The notes under the pieces: model-generated
What the model saw: only the letters and a program-made list of their open reading frames with translations
The model's database searches: none
What the model was told of the DNA's origin: nothing
In this document: positions 14,422 through 22,124 of the stretch, piece by piece
Layout: the number at the start of each line of letters is the position of its first letter
Numbering within the stretch: the first letter of the stretch is position 1
Assembly: GCA_029261995.1 (NCBI GenBank)
Contig: JAJDAF010000017.1
Span: 274,948 to 338,947 of the forward strand
Reading direction: 5' to 3'
DNA from: Candidatus Zhuqueibacterota bacterium
GTDB lineage: Bacteria; Zhuqueibacterota; Zhuqueibacteria; Oceanimicrobiales; Oceanimicrobiaceae
Length of the DNA stretch: 64,000 nt
Made by a program: the position numbers and the translations under genes

Positions 14422-16500
14422 GTGAAAGAATACGCTCCGGAGAACATCAGGAACCTCGCGATCATCGGCCACTCCACCGTCGGCAAAACCACGCTTGCCG
14501 AGGCCATGCTATTCTCTGCTGGTGAACTCACGCGACTGGGTTCCACGGATGATGGTTCCACTGCTTCAGACTATAACGGCGATGAAATCGAGCGAAAGAT
14601 CTCCATCAATACCTCACTGTTGCACTGCAGTTGGAAAAATAACAAAATCAATATCTTAGACACCCCTGGATACTCCGATTTTATCGGCGAAGTAAAGGGC
14701 ACACTGCGTGTGGCAGACATGGCACTCGTTGTTCTGAACGCCGTTTCCGGCGTCGAGGTCGGAACCGAAAGTACCTGGGAGATTGCAGATGGCTACGGGG
14801 TTTCAAATGTATTTTTCCTGAACCGGATGGACAAGGAGCACGCCAACTTCGACACCAGTTTTGCCGCTATTCAGGACAGGTTCGGCGGCAAGGCCGCGCA
14901 AATGCAAATACCAGTCAACGCCGGTGAAGGCTTTGATTCGTTTATCGATTTGCTTGAAATGAAACTCGTGAAGTACGAAACCGATGGCTCCGGCAAGTTT
15001 GCTACCAGTGACATTCCTGATTCGCATAAGGAGGTCGCTGAAACCTTGCATGAAAAGATAGTTGAAATGGCCGCGGAAAGCGACGATGAGTTGCTTGAGA
15101 AATTTTTCGAGGAGGGAACGCTGACGGACGAAGAAGTCGTTCGAGGACTTCAGGCCGGCATTGCTTCGCGTACGCTTTTCCCCGTCCTGTGCGGGGCGGC
15201 AGCATCAAACATCGGGGTCCAACACCTGTTGACTTTTGTCTCGGATTATGGCAATTCACCTCTTCAGCGTCCATCTGAAATGGCGAAGAAGGCCGGCGGC
15301 GTCGAGGAGATTGAAGTCGCGTGCGATGTGAGTGCACCTTTGTCAGTGCTCGTCTTTAAAACGGTATCAGAGGCGCACATTGGCGAGATGTCGTTTTTCC
15401 GGGTCAAGTCCGGCAAACTTTCGGCAGGCGACGATGTTCAGAATACCAGCCGAAAAGTCACGGAGAAAGTGGGACAAATCTTCCTGATGAATGGTAAGAA
15501 TCGCAAAGAAGTTGGCGTCCTGAATGCTGGGGACATCGGTGCGACCGTGAAACTCAAAGACACACATACCGGCAACACGTTGAGCGACAAGCGTACTCAG
15601 GTGGTCCTGGAGGGTATCGACTTCCCGCCGCCGGTCATTCGTGTGGCGGTCGAACCGAAGGCCAAGGGAGATGAAGACAAGATTTCCACAGGCCTGCACA
15701 CTCTGCATGAACAGGATCCAACATTTGTCGTCAATTACGATAGCGAGCTTCACCAGACCATCATCTCTGGCCAGGGCGAATTGCATCTCGATATTGTTGT
15801 CAAGCGGTTGAAGGAGAAGTTTGGCGCCGAAGTGAAGCTAGTCGAACCACGAATTCCCTATCGTGAGACCATTCACGGCAAGACGCAGATGCAGCATAAG
15901 TATAAGAAACAATCTGGCGGTCGCGGGCAGTACGGTGACGTCTACATCCGGATCGAGCCCCTGCCAAGCGGTAGCGGTTTTGAGTTCGCTGACGAGATCG
16001 TCGGTGGCGCCATTCCGAACAAATTCATTCCGGCCGTTGAAAAGGGCATTCGCGAGGCGATGGAGGACGGCGTCCTGGCTGGTTACCGTGTTCAAGACGT
16101 GAGGATAGCCCTCTATGATGGAAGCTACCACAACGTCGATTCTTCTGAAATGGCGTTCAAGATCGCCGGTTCCATGGCGTTCAAGAAGGCATTTTTGGAA
16201 GCTCGCCCAGTTTTGCTCGAGCCTGTTTATGATGTTCAGGTCAAGGTGCCGGAGGAATACATGGGAGACGTGATGGGGGATGTTTCCAGCCGCCGTGGCA
16301 AAATCTCGGGCATGGATACGGAAGGTCCGTTTCAGATTGTCAATGCCAAAGTCCCGCTTGCGGAGCTTTACAAATATTCGACTACGCTACGCTCAATCAG
16401 TCATGGCCGCGGCATCCACAAGCGCAAGTTTTCTCATTATGAAACCGTGCCACAAGACGTTGCGAAGAAGATAATCGCAGAGTCCCAGGAGCAAGAGTAG
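14422..16500 (+). CDS. fusA: Elongation factor G-like GTPase (EF-G2 type)
   Basis: A 692-residue five-domain translational GTPase. Its P-loop reads GHSTVGKTTLAEAML instead of the AHIDAGKTT of the main bacterial EF-G; G3 is LDTPGYSDFIGEV and G4 NRMD. Domain IV has GGRGQYGDVYIRIEP and the C-terminus HGRGIHKRKFSHYE. These features mark the EF-G-like paralogue (EF-G2/FusA2 class), not the fusA of the str operon; no rps or tuf genes are adjacent. Known EF-G2 proteins bind ribosomes, but their role is unsettled. The GTG start at 14422 follows GGGAGG. A clear terminator lies 34 bases after the stop. Confidence 0.93.
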   Translation: MKEYAPENIRNLAIIGHSTVGKTTLAEAMLFSAGELTRLGSTDDGSTASDYNGDEIERKISINTSLLHCSWKNNKINILDTPGYSDFIGEVKGTLRVADMALVVLNAVSGVEVGTESTWEIADGYGVSNVFFLNRMDKEHANFDTSFAAIQDRFGGKAAQMQIPVNAGEGFDSFIDLLEMKLVKYETDGSGKFATSDIPDSHKEVAETLHEKIVEMAAESDDELLEKFFEEGTLTDEEVVRGLQAGIASRTLFPVLCGAAASNIGVQHLLTFVSDYGNSPLQRPSEMAKKAGGVEEIEVACDVSAPLSVLVFKTVSEAHIGEMSFFRVKSGKLSAGDDVQNTSRKVTEKVGQIFLMNGKNRKEVGVLNAGDIGATVKLKDTHTGNTLSDKRTQVVLEGIDFPPPVIRVAVEPKAKGDEDKISTGLHTLHEQDPTFVVNYDSELHQTIISGQGELHLDIVVKRLKEKFGAEVKLVEPRIPYRETIHGKTQMQHKYKKQSGGRGQYGDVYIRIEPLPSGSGFEFADEIVGGAIPNKFIPAVEKGIREAMEDGVLAGYRVQDVRIALYDGSYHNVDSSEMAFKIAGSMAFKKAFLEARPVLLEPVYDVQVKVPEEYMGDVMGDVSSRRGKISGMDTEGPFQIVNAKVPLAELYKYSTTLRSISHGRGIHKRKFSHYETVPQDVAKKIIAESQEQE

Positions 16501-16533
16501 CTGCAAATTTTTGTCGCATCGACTCTGAGGGTG

Positions 16534-16566
16534 AAGGGTTGTTCGGGCTACGGACAACCCTTTTTC
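16534..16566 (+). terminator. Rho-independent terminator of the EF-G gene
   Basis: AAGGGTTGT (16534-16542) pairs with ACAACCCTT (16554-16562) around an 11-base loop and runs into TTTTT. It overlaps the convergent mazG stop codon. Confidence 0.85.
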
Positions 16567-17368
16567 ACTTTTGGGCCCCGAGCCGCGTTTTTTCATCTTG
16601 CTTTATCTCGTTCCATTTCGCGTCCATTTCTTCGAGCGTCAACTCGTGCAGGTTGGCGCCACTCGATTGGAATTCGGCTTCAAGTCGTTTGAAGCGGCGC
16701 ACGAATTTGTTCGTCGTTCCACGTAGCGCATCTTCAGGGTTAACATCGAGAAAGCGGGATAAGTTAACCAGGGAGAACAGCAGGTCGCCGAACTCTTCCT
16801 CGATCTCGGCCTGGTTGCCGCCATGAATTGCCTCGCGGAGTTCTTCTGTTTCTTCATGAATCTTATCCCAAACCGGTCCCGGCTGCTTCCAATCGAAACC
16901 AACAGTTGCGGCTTTTTGCTGAATTCTCCAGGCGCGCAGCAACGCGGACAGCGCCGCCGGCACACCGTCAATGGTTGAGGACTTGCCCTCGGCCTTTTTC
17001 ATTTTTTCCCAATTGATTGTCTGCTCGGCGGCGGTCCTTATCACGGCGTCGCCAAAGACATTGGGGTGCCTGCGAATTAATTTGGCAGAGATCGCCTCGA
17101 TGACTTCGGCAATGTCGAAAGAGCCCGCCTCGGATGCGATCTGAGCATGGAAGACAACCTGGAGCAACAAGTCGCCCATCTCTTCCGTCAGGTGTTTCGT
17201 GTCGTTGTTGTCAAGCGCTTCGAGCACCTCATAAGCCTCTTCCAGTAGGTATTGTCGTAACGATTGGTGCGTTTGCTCTCTGTCCCAGGGGCAGCCCTGA
17301 GGCCCACGCAGGTGAGCCATGATTTCAACGAGGCGGCTGAATTTTGTGCCGACGTCACTCTTTTTCAT
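16565..17368 (-). CDS. mazG: Nucleoside triphosphate pyrophosphohydrolase MazG
   Basis: A 267-residue all-helical enzyme that hydrolyses (d)NTPs to monophosphates and pyrophosphate, a house-cleaning activity. It has the N-terminal LRGPQGCPWDREQTHQSL signature, metal-binding EEAYEVLEAL and EEMGDLLLQVVFHA, and a second MazG repeat with EETEELREAI and EEEFGDLLFSLVNL. The length matches two-domain E. coli-type MazG. It starts at ATG 17368 after GGAG, with a good promoter at 17410-17438, and is convergent with the EF-G gene. Confidence 0.95.
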   Translation of the reverse strand: MKKSDVGTKFSRLVEIMAHLRGPQGCPWDREQTHQSLRQYLLEEAYEVLEALDNNDTKHLTEEMGDLLLQVVFHAQIASEAGSFDIAEVIEAISAKLIRRHPNVFGDAVIRTAAEQTINWEKMKKAEGKSSTIDGVPAALSALLRAWRIQQKAATVGFDWKQPGPVWDKIHEETEELREAIHGGNQAEIEEEFGDLLFSLVNLSRFLDVNPEDALRGTTNKFVRRFKRLEAEFQSSGANLHELTLEEMDAKWNEIKQDEKTRLGAQK

Positions 17369-17409
17369 CTAATCTCCTTAGCGGAAGTTGCTTCCATTTT
17401 GTGAGGCTG

Positions 17410-17438
17410 AAAGTAAAAATCTGTTGCCATATTGTCAA
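17410..17438 (-). promoter_or_regulatory. Sigma-70-type promoter of mazG
   Basis: On the minus strand TTGACA (17438-17433), a 17-base spacer and TACTTT (17415-17410). It is well placed 42 bases upstream of the mazG start. Confidence 0.6.
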
Positions 17439-17481
17439 TCAAAATACAAGGATACCCGCCGTTTGATGACCGGCAAAATGC

Positions 17482-17510
17482 TTGACTCTTTGACTTTTAT
17501 TATCTATTTT
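17482..17510 (+). promoter_or_regulatory. Sigma-70-type promoter of the cyclase/TPR operon
   Basis: TTGACT (17482-17487), a 17-base spacer and TATTTT (17505-17510). The start would be near 17517, 60 bases before the ATG at 17578. It is divergent from the mazG promoter. Confidence 0.55.
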
Positions 17511-17577
17511 GGTCAGCATTTTCCCAGTAACTTTACTTAAAACGCCCGCTGTTGTCGGTATAGATATCTAAGACGTC

Positions 17578-17859
17578 ATGTTCGGTAAGGATTTTTTCGC
17601 AAAACGGGAGCCTCGTAAGTTTAGATTTACGCCCTATCACTACGAGATCGAAGGAAATGAAAAAGAGCCCGGAAACAAAATCAAGTTCACCGCGCTACGA
17701 CATCGAGGGTCTGTTTCGAAGAAGTCCGTCACGGGGATGGTCTTGCTGGTCGGGCTTCTGCTGTTCTTCGTGATCTATTTTTGGCAGACAATCGAGCAGG
17801 CAGGTCGTGTTTACGACTTAGACAGCATCAAGATAGAAGATACAACAACGGGCAAGTAG
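17578..17859 (+). CDS. Small single-pass membrane protein, unknown function
   Basis: A 93-residue protein: a basic, aromatic-rich N-terminus (about 1-50, with FRFTPYHYE), one membrane segment (about 53-71, MVLLVGLLLFFVIYFW) and a short acidic tail. I do not recognise the family. It is the first gene after the promoter at 17482 and lies 31 bases before the nucleotide cyclase, so it probably works with the envelope genes that follow. The topology is probably N-in, given the positive N-terminal half. Confidence 0.65.
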   Translation: MFGKDFFAKREPRKFRFTPYHYEIEGNEKEPGNKIKFTALRHRGSVSKKSVTGMVLLVGLLLFFVIYFWQTIEQAGRVYDLDSIKIEDTTTGK

Positions 17860-17890
17860 TCGAGAACCGGCACCAAAGGCACAACAGGCA

Positions 17891-19426
17891 GTGTTCCACT
17901 TCATTCGAAGAAACCACGAAACTGAGCACGCTTCCGCAGATTGGCCAGTCTCAAGCCAACCATCTGGAATTCCGCAATCACCAGTTCCTCGACAAGCTAA
18001 CTGGCTGCTCAAGAAGTTGCGCGGTTATCGGCATGCGTGTGTTGAACGCTTCAGGTTCTTACCGATTCGGTTCAAATTAGGTTTGATCATAGCGGCAATT
18101 GTCGTATTTGTTCTAACCTCCTTCAGCTTTATTGTGCTTCAAAACCAGGAAGTGGTGCTGATGAGCACGATCCGCCAAGTCAGCAGAATGCTGGTCACAA
18201 ACATTTCGGAGGCGGCGAAGGGAGACCTGATTCTTGGCAATGATGGCCAGATCAAGGAGATGGTTCTGCGTCAACTGAACACACGTCGTATTCCCGGCCT
18301 GAAGGGTGTAGCGGTGATTAATCGCAAAGGCGAAGTCGTCGCGAGTTTCGAGGGAGATGGCGAACAGCGTAGTATTGAGAACCCGAAGGCATTGTTGAGC
18401 GTCAGAAGATTCACTGAGGTAAAGAAGGCCAAGCGCTACGAATACTACTACCCGATCACCACCGAAAAGCGGGAAAATAACAACATCAAGCAAGTGCCAC
18501 TTGGCGTCGCTTTCGTGAGTCTGTCGAGACGTGTGGTTCTGGCGCCAATCCAGCAGGCTCGCAAGGTCGCGGCCTTGACGGTGGTGACCATAACCCTGCT
18601 TTCTATCCTGGGCATAAATCTGCTCGCAAAAAAGATGGCTAAGCAGATACAATTGCTTTCCAATGTTGCGCGCGAGGTGGGGGCTGGCAACCTCAATGTG
18701 CACATCCCCGTGAACTCCAAGGATGAGCTGGGACAGCTTGCCCATGAGTTCAACAAGATGGCCCAGCATCTCCGAGAGAAACTCCAGATGCAGAAGTTCG
18801 TGTCAAAGCTCACGGTGCAAATGATTAAGGACACCGTTGCGACCGACGGTCACCCTTCGCGGGCAGTCAAGCAGGATGTCACCGTCTTGTTTTCTGATGT
18901 GCGCAATTTCTCGTCGATTGCCGAACATCTCGATCCCGGAGAAATAGTCAAGCTCATCAACGTCTACTTTGATATCCAAACACGCCTTATCGAAGACCAC
19001 AAGGGCATCGTGGACAAGTTCATGGGTGATCAAATTATGGCCATTTTTCAGGGTCCTGCCATGGCAGACAATTCACTGCGAGCAGCAGTGGAGATTCAGC
19101 GTCAGATCCGTCAGATCAACCAGCAGCGGTTACAGAAGAACAAGACCACGCTGGACATGGGGATTGGAATCAACAACGGCTCCGCGGTCATGGGCAATAT
19201 GGGCTCTTCTGACCGGATGGACTACACCGTAATTGGTGATGTCGTCAATGTGGCGGCCAGGCTCTGCGCCGTCGCGAAAGCCGGCCAAATCATAACCTCA
19301 TACGACGTAGCCAAGAGAGTCAATGGCTCATATCCTACTTCCCGACTCAAGTCGATCTCCGTAAAGGGCCGAATTCAGAAGATTGAGGTTTGCGAAGTCG
19401 ACTACGAGAGCGATATTCTGACCTGA
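17891..19426 (+). CDS. Membrane-bound class III adenylate/guanylate cyclase with HAMP
   Basis: A 511-residue receptor cyclase from a GTG start. A basic, proline-containing cytoplasmic N-terminus (1-52), TM1 (about 54-77), a periplasmic sensor region (about 78-222), TM2 (about 225-246), HAMP (about 247-300, DELGQLAHEFNKMAQHL) and a class III cyclase catalytic domain (about 310-505). The metal-binding aspartates are in VTVLFSDVRNFS and VDKFMGDQIMAIF; GIGINNG and YTVIGDVVNVAARL complete the fold. It converts ATP (or GTP) to the cyclic nucleotide. Its stop overlaps the ATG of the next gene (TGATG), so it is coupled to an outer-membrane/TPR protein. Confidence 0.92.
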   Translation: MFHFIRRNHETEHASADWPVSSQPSGIPQSPVPRQANWLLKKLRGYRHACVERFRFLPIRFKLGLIIAAIVVFVLTSFSFIVLQNQEVVLMSTIRQVSRMLVTNISEAAKGDLILGNDGQIKEMVLRQLNTRRIPGLKGVAVINRKGEVVASFEGDGEQRSIENPKALLSVRRFTEVKKAKRYEYYYPITTEKRENNNIKQVPLGVAFVSLSRRVVLAPIQQARKVAALTVVTITLLSILGINLLAKKMAKQIQLLSNVAREVGAGNLNVHIPVNSKDELGQLAHEFNKMAQHLREKLQMQKFVSKLTVQMIKDTVATDGHPSRAVKQDVTVLFSDVRNFSSIAEHLDPGEIVKLINVYFDIQTRLIEDHKGIVDKFMGDQIMAIFQGPAMADNSLRAAVEIQRQIRQINQQRLQKNKTTLDMGIGINNGSAVMGNMGSSDRMDYTVIGDVVNVAARLCAVAKAGQIITSYDVAKRVNGSYPTSRLKSISVKGRIQKIEVCEVDYESDILT

Positions 19427-21753
19427 TGCCCAAACGGCCAATCACTTCAACCCGGCTGCTTCGGAAGAATATGGCAAAATGGCTAATCCCAATTGCTGCG
19501 TTATTGAGCACTTGCTCTCCCGGCTCCCTCGCAGCTCAACTGACTCAGGACACCGTTACAGTCGTGTCGGGTTTTGTGCCCGACGCCCGCTCAGCGTCGC
19601 TTGGTGGTTCTTTGGTTAGCCAGGTCCGCGACGCCTCAGCAGTGTTCTGGAATCCATCCCTGCTCTCAGGGCAGAGAGACCGCTCTTTGATGCTCAGCAT
19701 CGACGAACCCTTCGCGTTTGATTTTGCGGCTGTGACTCAGTTTGTACCGCTCTTCGGAACCTTAGGACTGAGCCTCGCCAGAGTCCAGACATCATCAGAG
19801 ACGATTGACCGTGGTACGGCCGCATGGGGAAAGTCCGTGACCAGGCGACTTTCCCTTGGCGCAAATTTCAACTTAGAGAAGCAGGCAGGGGATTGGGCGA
19901 CATCTCTTGGGCTCGCCGGCTTTCTGGGTAATCCGCGAATTGGAACGCTGGATTTGGGATGGCAGGATGTCAACAGCCCTTCGTTGTGGGACCGCCTGAA
20001 TTTGGGGATCATGGTTCAAAACATCCCGCTCATCGACAACCAATTGCAGACATCTGTTTTGTTGGGTGCAAGCTATTTGCTGCCTGCCCCCGGCTTTCTC
20101 TTCAACGGCGGCTATCATCTGCTTGACGGCGCAAGCACCAGCCATCTGGGGCTGGCTTATCAGGTGAACCGCGGGTTTAGGCTCTCCGCCGGCCTTGATG
20201 ATGGTGATCTGGAAAACTGGGCTGTGGGATTAGGCTATCAGCAGCACAATTTCGCTCTGCACTTTTCCTACTCCGCGCAGGTCGAAAAACTCCTGGTGAC
20301 GACATCTGCCCGCATCGGTCCGGCGCCGGTCAGCTCGGCTCGGCCTCATTATTCAAAAGCAACCGAGCACGCAAGGGCCGGTGACTTACGTGCCGCGAGT
20401 CGGGAATTTAAGAAATACTTATCCTTTGACCTCGATGAGGCCCGCAGCGACTCGGTCAAGCGCATTGTGTATTTTCTCGACCGCCGGCTGGCGAGGGCGG
20501 GCGCACTGGCGGACTCCCTCATGCGGGAAGCGAGAAAACAGCTTGCCAAGCGAGAGCCCCAATTCTTGCGCGCGGCATTGCTGCTCATCCGCGTCAGACA
20601 GGTCGATCCCAGCCATGAGGAAGCCGGAAAACAGTTGCTGACTCTGAAGCCCGCGGTAGATTCGTTTGTCAAGCGCACCATCCAGAGGGGAATCGACAGG
20701 TATGATGCGAACGAGTATGACGCAGCCAAACGACTGTTCAGCCGGGTGCTGGTCTTCGAAAAGAACAACGCAACGGCGAACTATTACATTGACAGCATCG
20801 CCAAAGTCTTCAGCAGTATGGGAGATGAGCACTTCTACCAAGGCGTTGGCTATTATCAACAAGAGGACCTTGTGCGAGCGAAGCAGGAGTTCGAGAAAGC
20901 GCTCGAACTTCACCCGGAACATCGCGATGCCGCAAAGTTTTTCAGTAAGGTTAGCGCGGAGTTGACAAAGAAAAGGGGAGAGATTGCCGCCCTGCTGCAG
21001 AAAGGAAAATCGCTGAACGCTCAAAAAAAATACTCTGAAGCGACCAACACCTTTGTTCGGGTTCTTCAGATAGACAAAGACAACCAGGAGGCGAAAGCCC
21101 AGATTGCAAAGCTCCGGCCCAAGGTAGCGGCGTTTGTAAATTCGCGTTTTTCTAAAGCGAGAACCTACTATACAGCGGGTCAGTTGCGAGAGGCCGAGAA
21201 GGTTCTCAGACACATCATCTCTATCGATCCGGCGCACCGTGAAGCCAAAGCCTATTTGCGCAGAATAGACAGTGAAGAGCAGGACTTAGTTTCAGAGTAT
21301 CTGACTCAGGCTGACCTGCACGCAAAGGCTGGCGAGTGGGACCGGGCTGTTGCGGCTTTTGACCAGGTGCTGGATATTGATCCGGGAAATGACGCAGCGG
21401 AAAAGGGTAGGGAAGCGGCTGCCCGGAATCTTGAAATAAACACGCTTCTGTCCAACGCAGACAAGCTAGGGGTGGAGAACAAAGTGCTCGAAGCACTTGC
21501 CGTTTACCAACGTGCCTATGCTCTGGACTCTACTAGTGCGGTAGTCAGGGCGCGTATCGCCGATTCAAGGAAGAGAATCTCGGAATTGGCTGAGGAGCAC
21601 TTCAACAGGGGGATAAACTACTATACCCGCGACCAATATGATAAGGCCATCGAGGAGTTGAAGAAAGTGTTGACCTATGATTCCGAACATAAGGGAGCCA
21701 AGGACTACATAAGCCAGGCCAATGAGCGGCTGGTCGCGTTGAGAAAGTTGTGA
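19426..21753 (+). CDS. PorV-like outer-membrane domain fused to TPR repeats
   Basis: A 775-residue exported protein. The signal peptide is at 16-38 (MAKWLIPIAALLSTC, cleavage near LAA-Q); an in-frame ATG at 19471, with GGAAG just before it, could be the real start. Residues 45-300 follow the PorV/UPF0164 type of small beta-barrel (DARSASLGGSLVSQVRDASA, FWNPSLLSG), which in T9SS organisms shuttles cargo at the outer membrane. Residues 310-775 are a long run of TPR-type helical pairs, the last one FNRGINYYTRDQYDKAIEEL. A barrel with a periplasmic TPR arm suggests a docking or assembly protein. TGATG overlap with the cyclase gene indicates one operon. Confidence 0.8.
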   Translation: MPKRPITSTRLLRKNMAKWLIPIAALLSTCSPGSLAAQLTQDTVTVVSGFVPDARSASLGGSLVSQVRDASAVFWNPSLLSGQRDRSLMLSIDEPFAFDFAAVTQFVPLFGTLGLSLARVQTSSETIDRGTAAWGKSVTRRLSLGANFNLEKQAGDWATSLGLAGFLGNPRIGTLDLGWQDVNSPSLWDRLNLGIMVQNIPLIDNQLQTSVLLGASYLLPAPGFLFNGGYHLLDGASTSHLGLAYQVNRGFRLSAGLDDGDLENWAVGLGYQQHNFALHFSYSAQVEKLLVTTSARIGPAPVSSARPHYSKATEHARAGDLRAASREFKKYLSFDLDEARSDSVKRIVYFLDRRLARAGALADSLMREARKQLAKREPQFLRAALLLIRVRQVDPSHEEAGKQLLTLKPAVDSFVKRTIQRGIDRYDANEYDAAKRLFSRVLVFEKNNATANYYIDSIAKVFSSMGDEHFYQGVGYYQQEDLVRAKQEFEKALELHPEHRDAAKFFSKVSAELTKKRGEIAALLQKGKSLNAQKKYSEATNTFVRVLQIDKDNQEAKAQIAKLRPKVAAFVNSRFSKARTYYTAGQLREAEKVLRHIISIDPAHREAKAYLRRIDSEEQDLVSEYLTQADLHAKAGEWDRAVAAFDQVLDIDPGNDAAEKGREAAARNLEINTLLSNADKLGVENKVLEALAVYQRAYALDSTSAVVRARIADSRKRISELAEEHFNRGINYYTRDQYDKAIEELKKVLTYDSEHKGAKDYISQANERLVALRKL

Positions 21754-21763
21754 GATGAATCCC

Positions 21764-22040
21764 CCTGCATTGGAAGTTCTTGGCATTCTAACCCCGGCGA
21801 CAAGACCCTGATTGCGTTCTTGCTTATCATTGCCGTGGCCAGTTTTTGGCTACTCAGCACGGGTGGCTCATCCGCGAAAATCGGTCGTCATCCGGACAGC
21901 GGACGGGCACGAACGCGTGTGTGCCTTTAACCCGCATTATCTTCAACGGTTTTCGTTGCTGCAGACTGTCGTGTTCTCCGTCTTCTGCCGGCCATGCCTC
22001 TGTCATCACTTTTCTCTGGATTTTTAGTCGGAATTTTAGC
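21764..22040 (+). pseudogene. Probable frameshifted NusG domain II-like gene
   Basis: The 371-base gap before the next gene has coding-like pieces in different frames. Frame +3 (about 21796-21870) reads PGDKTLIAFLLIIAVASFW, a short charged start plus membrane segment as in NusG_II-domain proteins. It then runs out of frame, while frame +2 (about 21868-21960) continues with SVVIRTADGHERV, like the first strands of that domain, and frame +1 afterwards gives VAADCRVLRLLPA. No single frame encodes a whole protein. I read this as a small anchored NusG_II-type gene broken by at least one frameshift, or as sequence errors. The match is by eye only. Confidence 0.3.
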
Positions 22041-22124
22041 ACATTGCAGATCTGTTGGATTGAAGCGCGTCGGTCATTTCTGACGCCGCAGATTTCAGGG
22101 AAAAACTATTCTGAGTTGAAACAA

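Noticed and set aside
20419..21237. A 272-codon antisense frame inside the TPR gene
   Set aside because: The sense strand carries clear TPR repeats; the antisense product has no recognisable fold.
21846..22124. An N-terminal extension of the TPR lipoprotein
   Set aside because: The extension is not signal-like and would bury the signal peptide; ATG 22125 gives a proper export signal.
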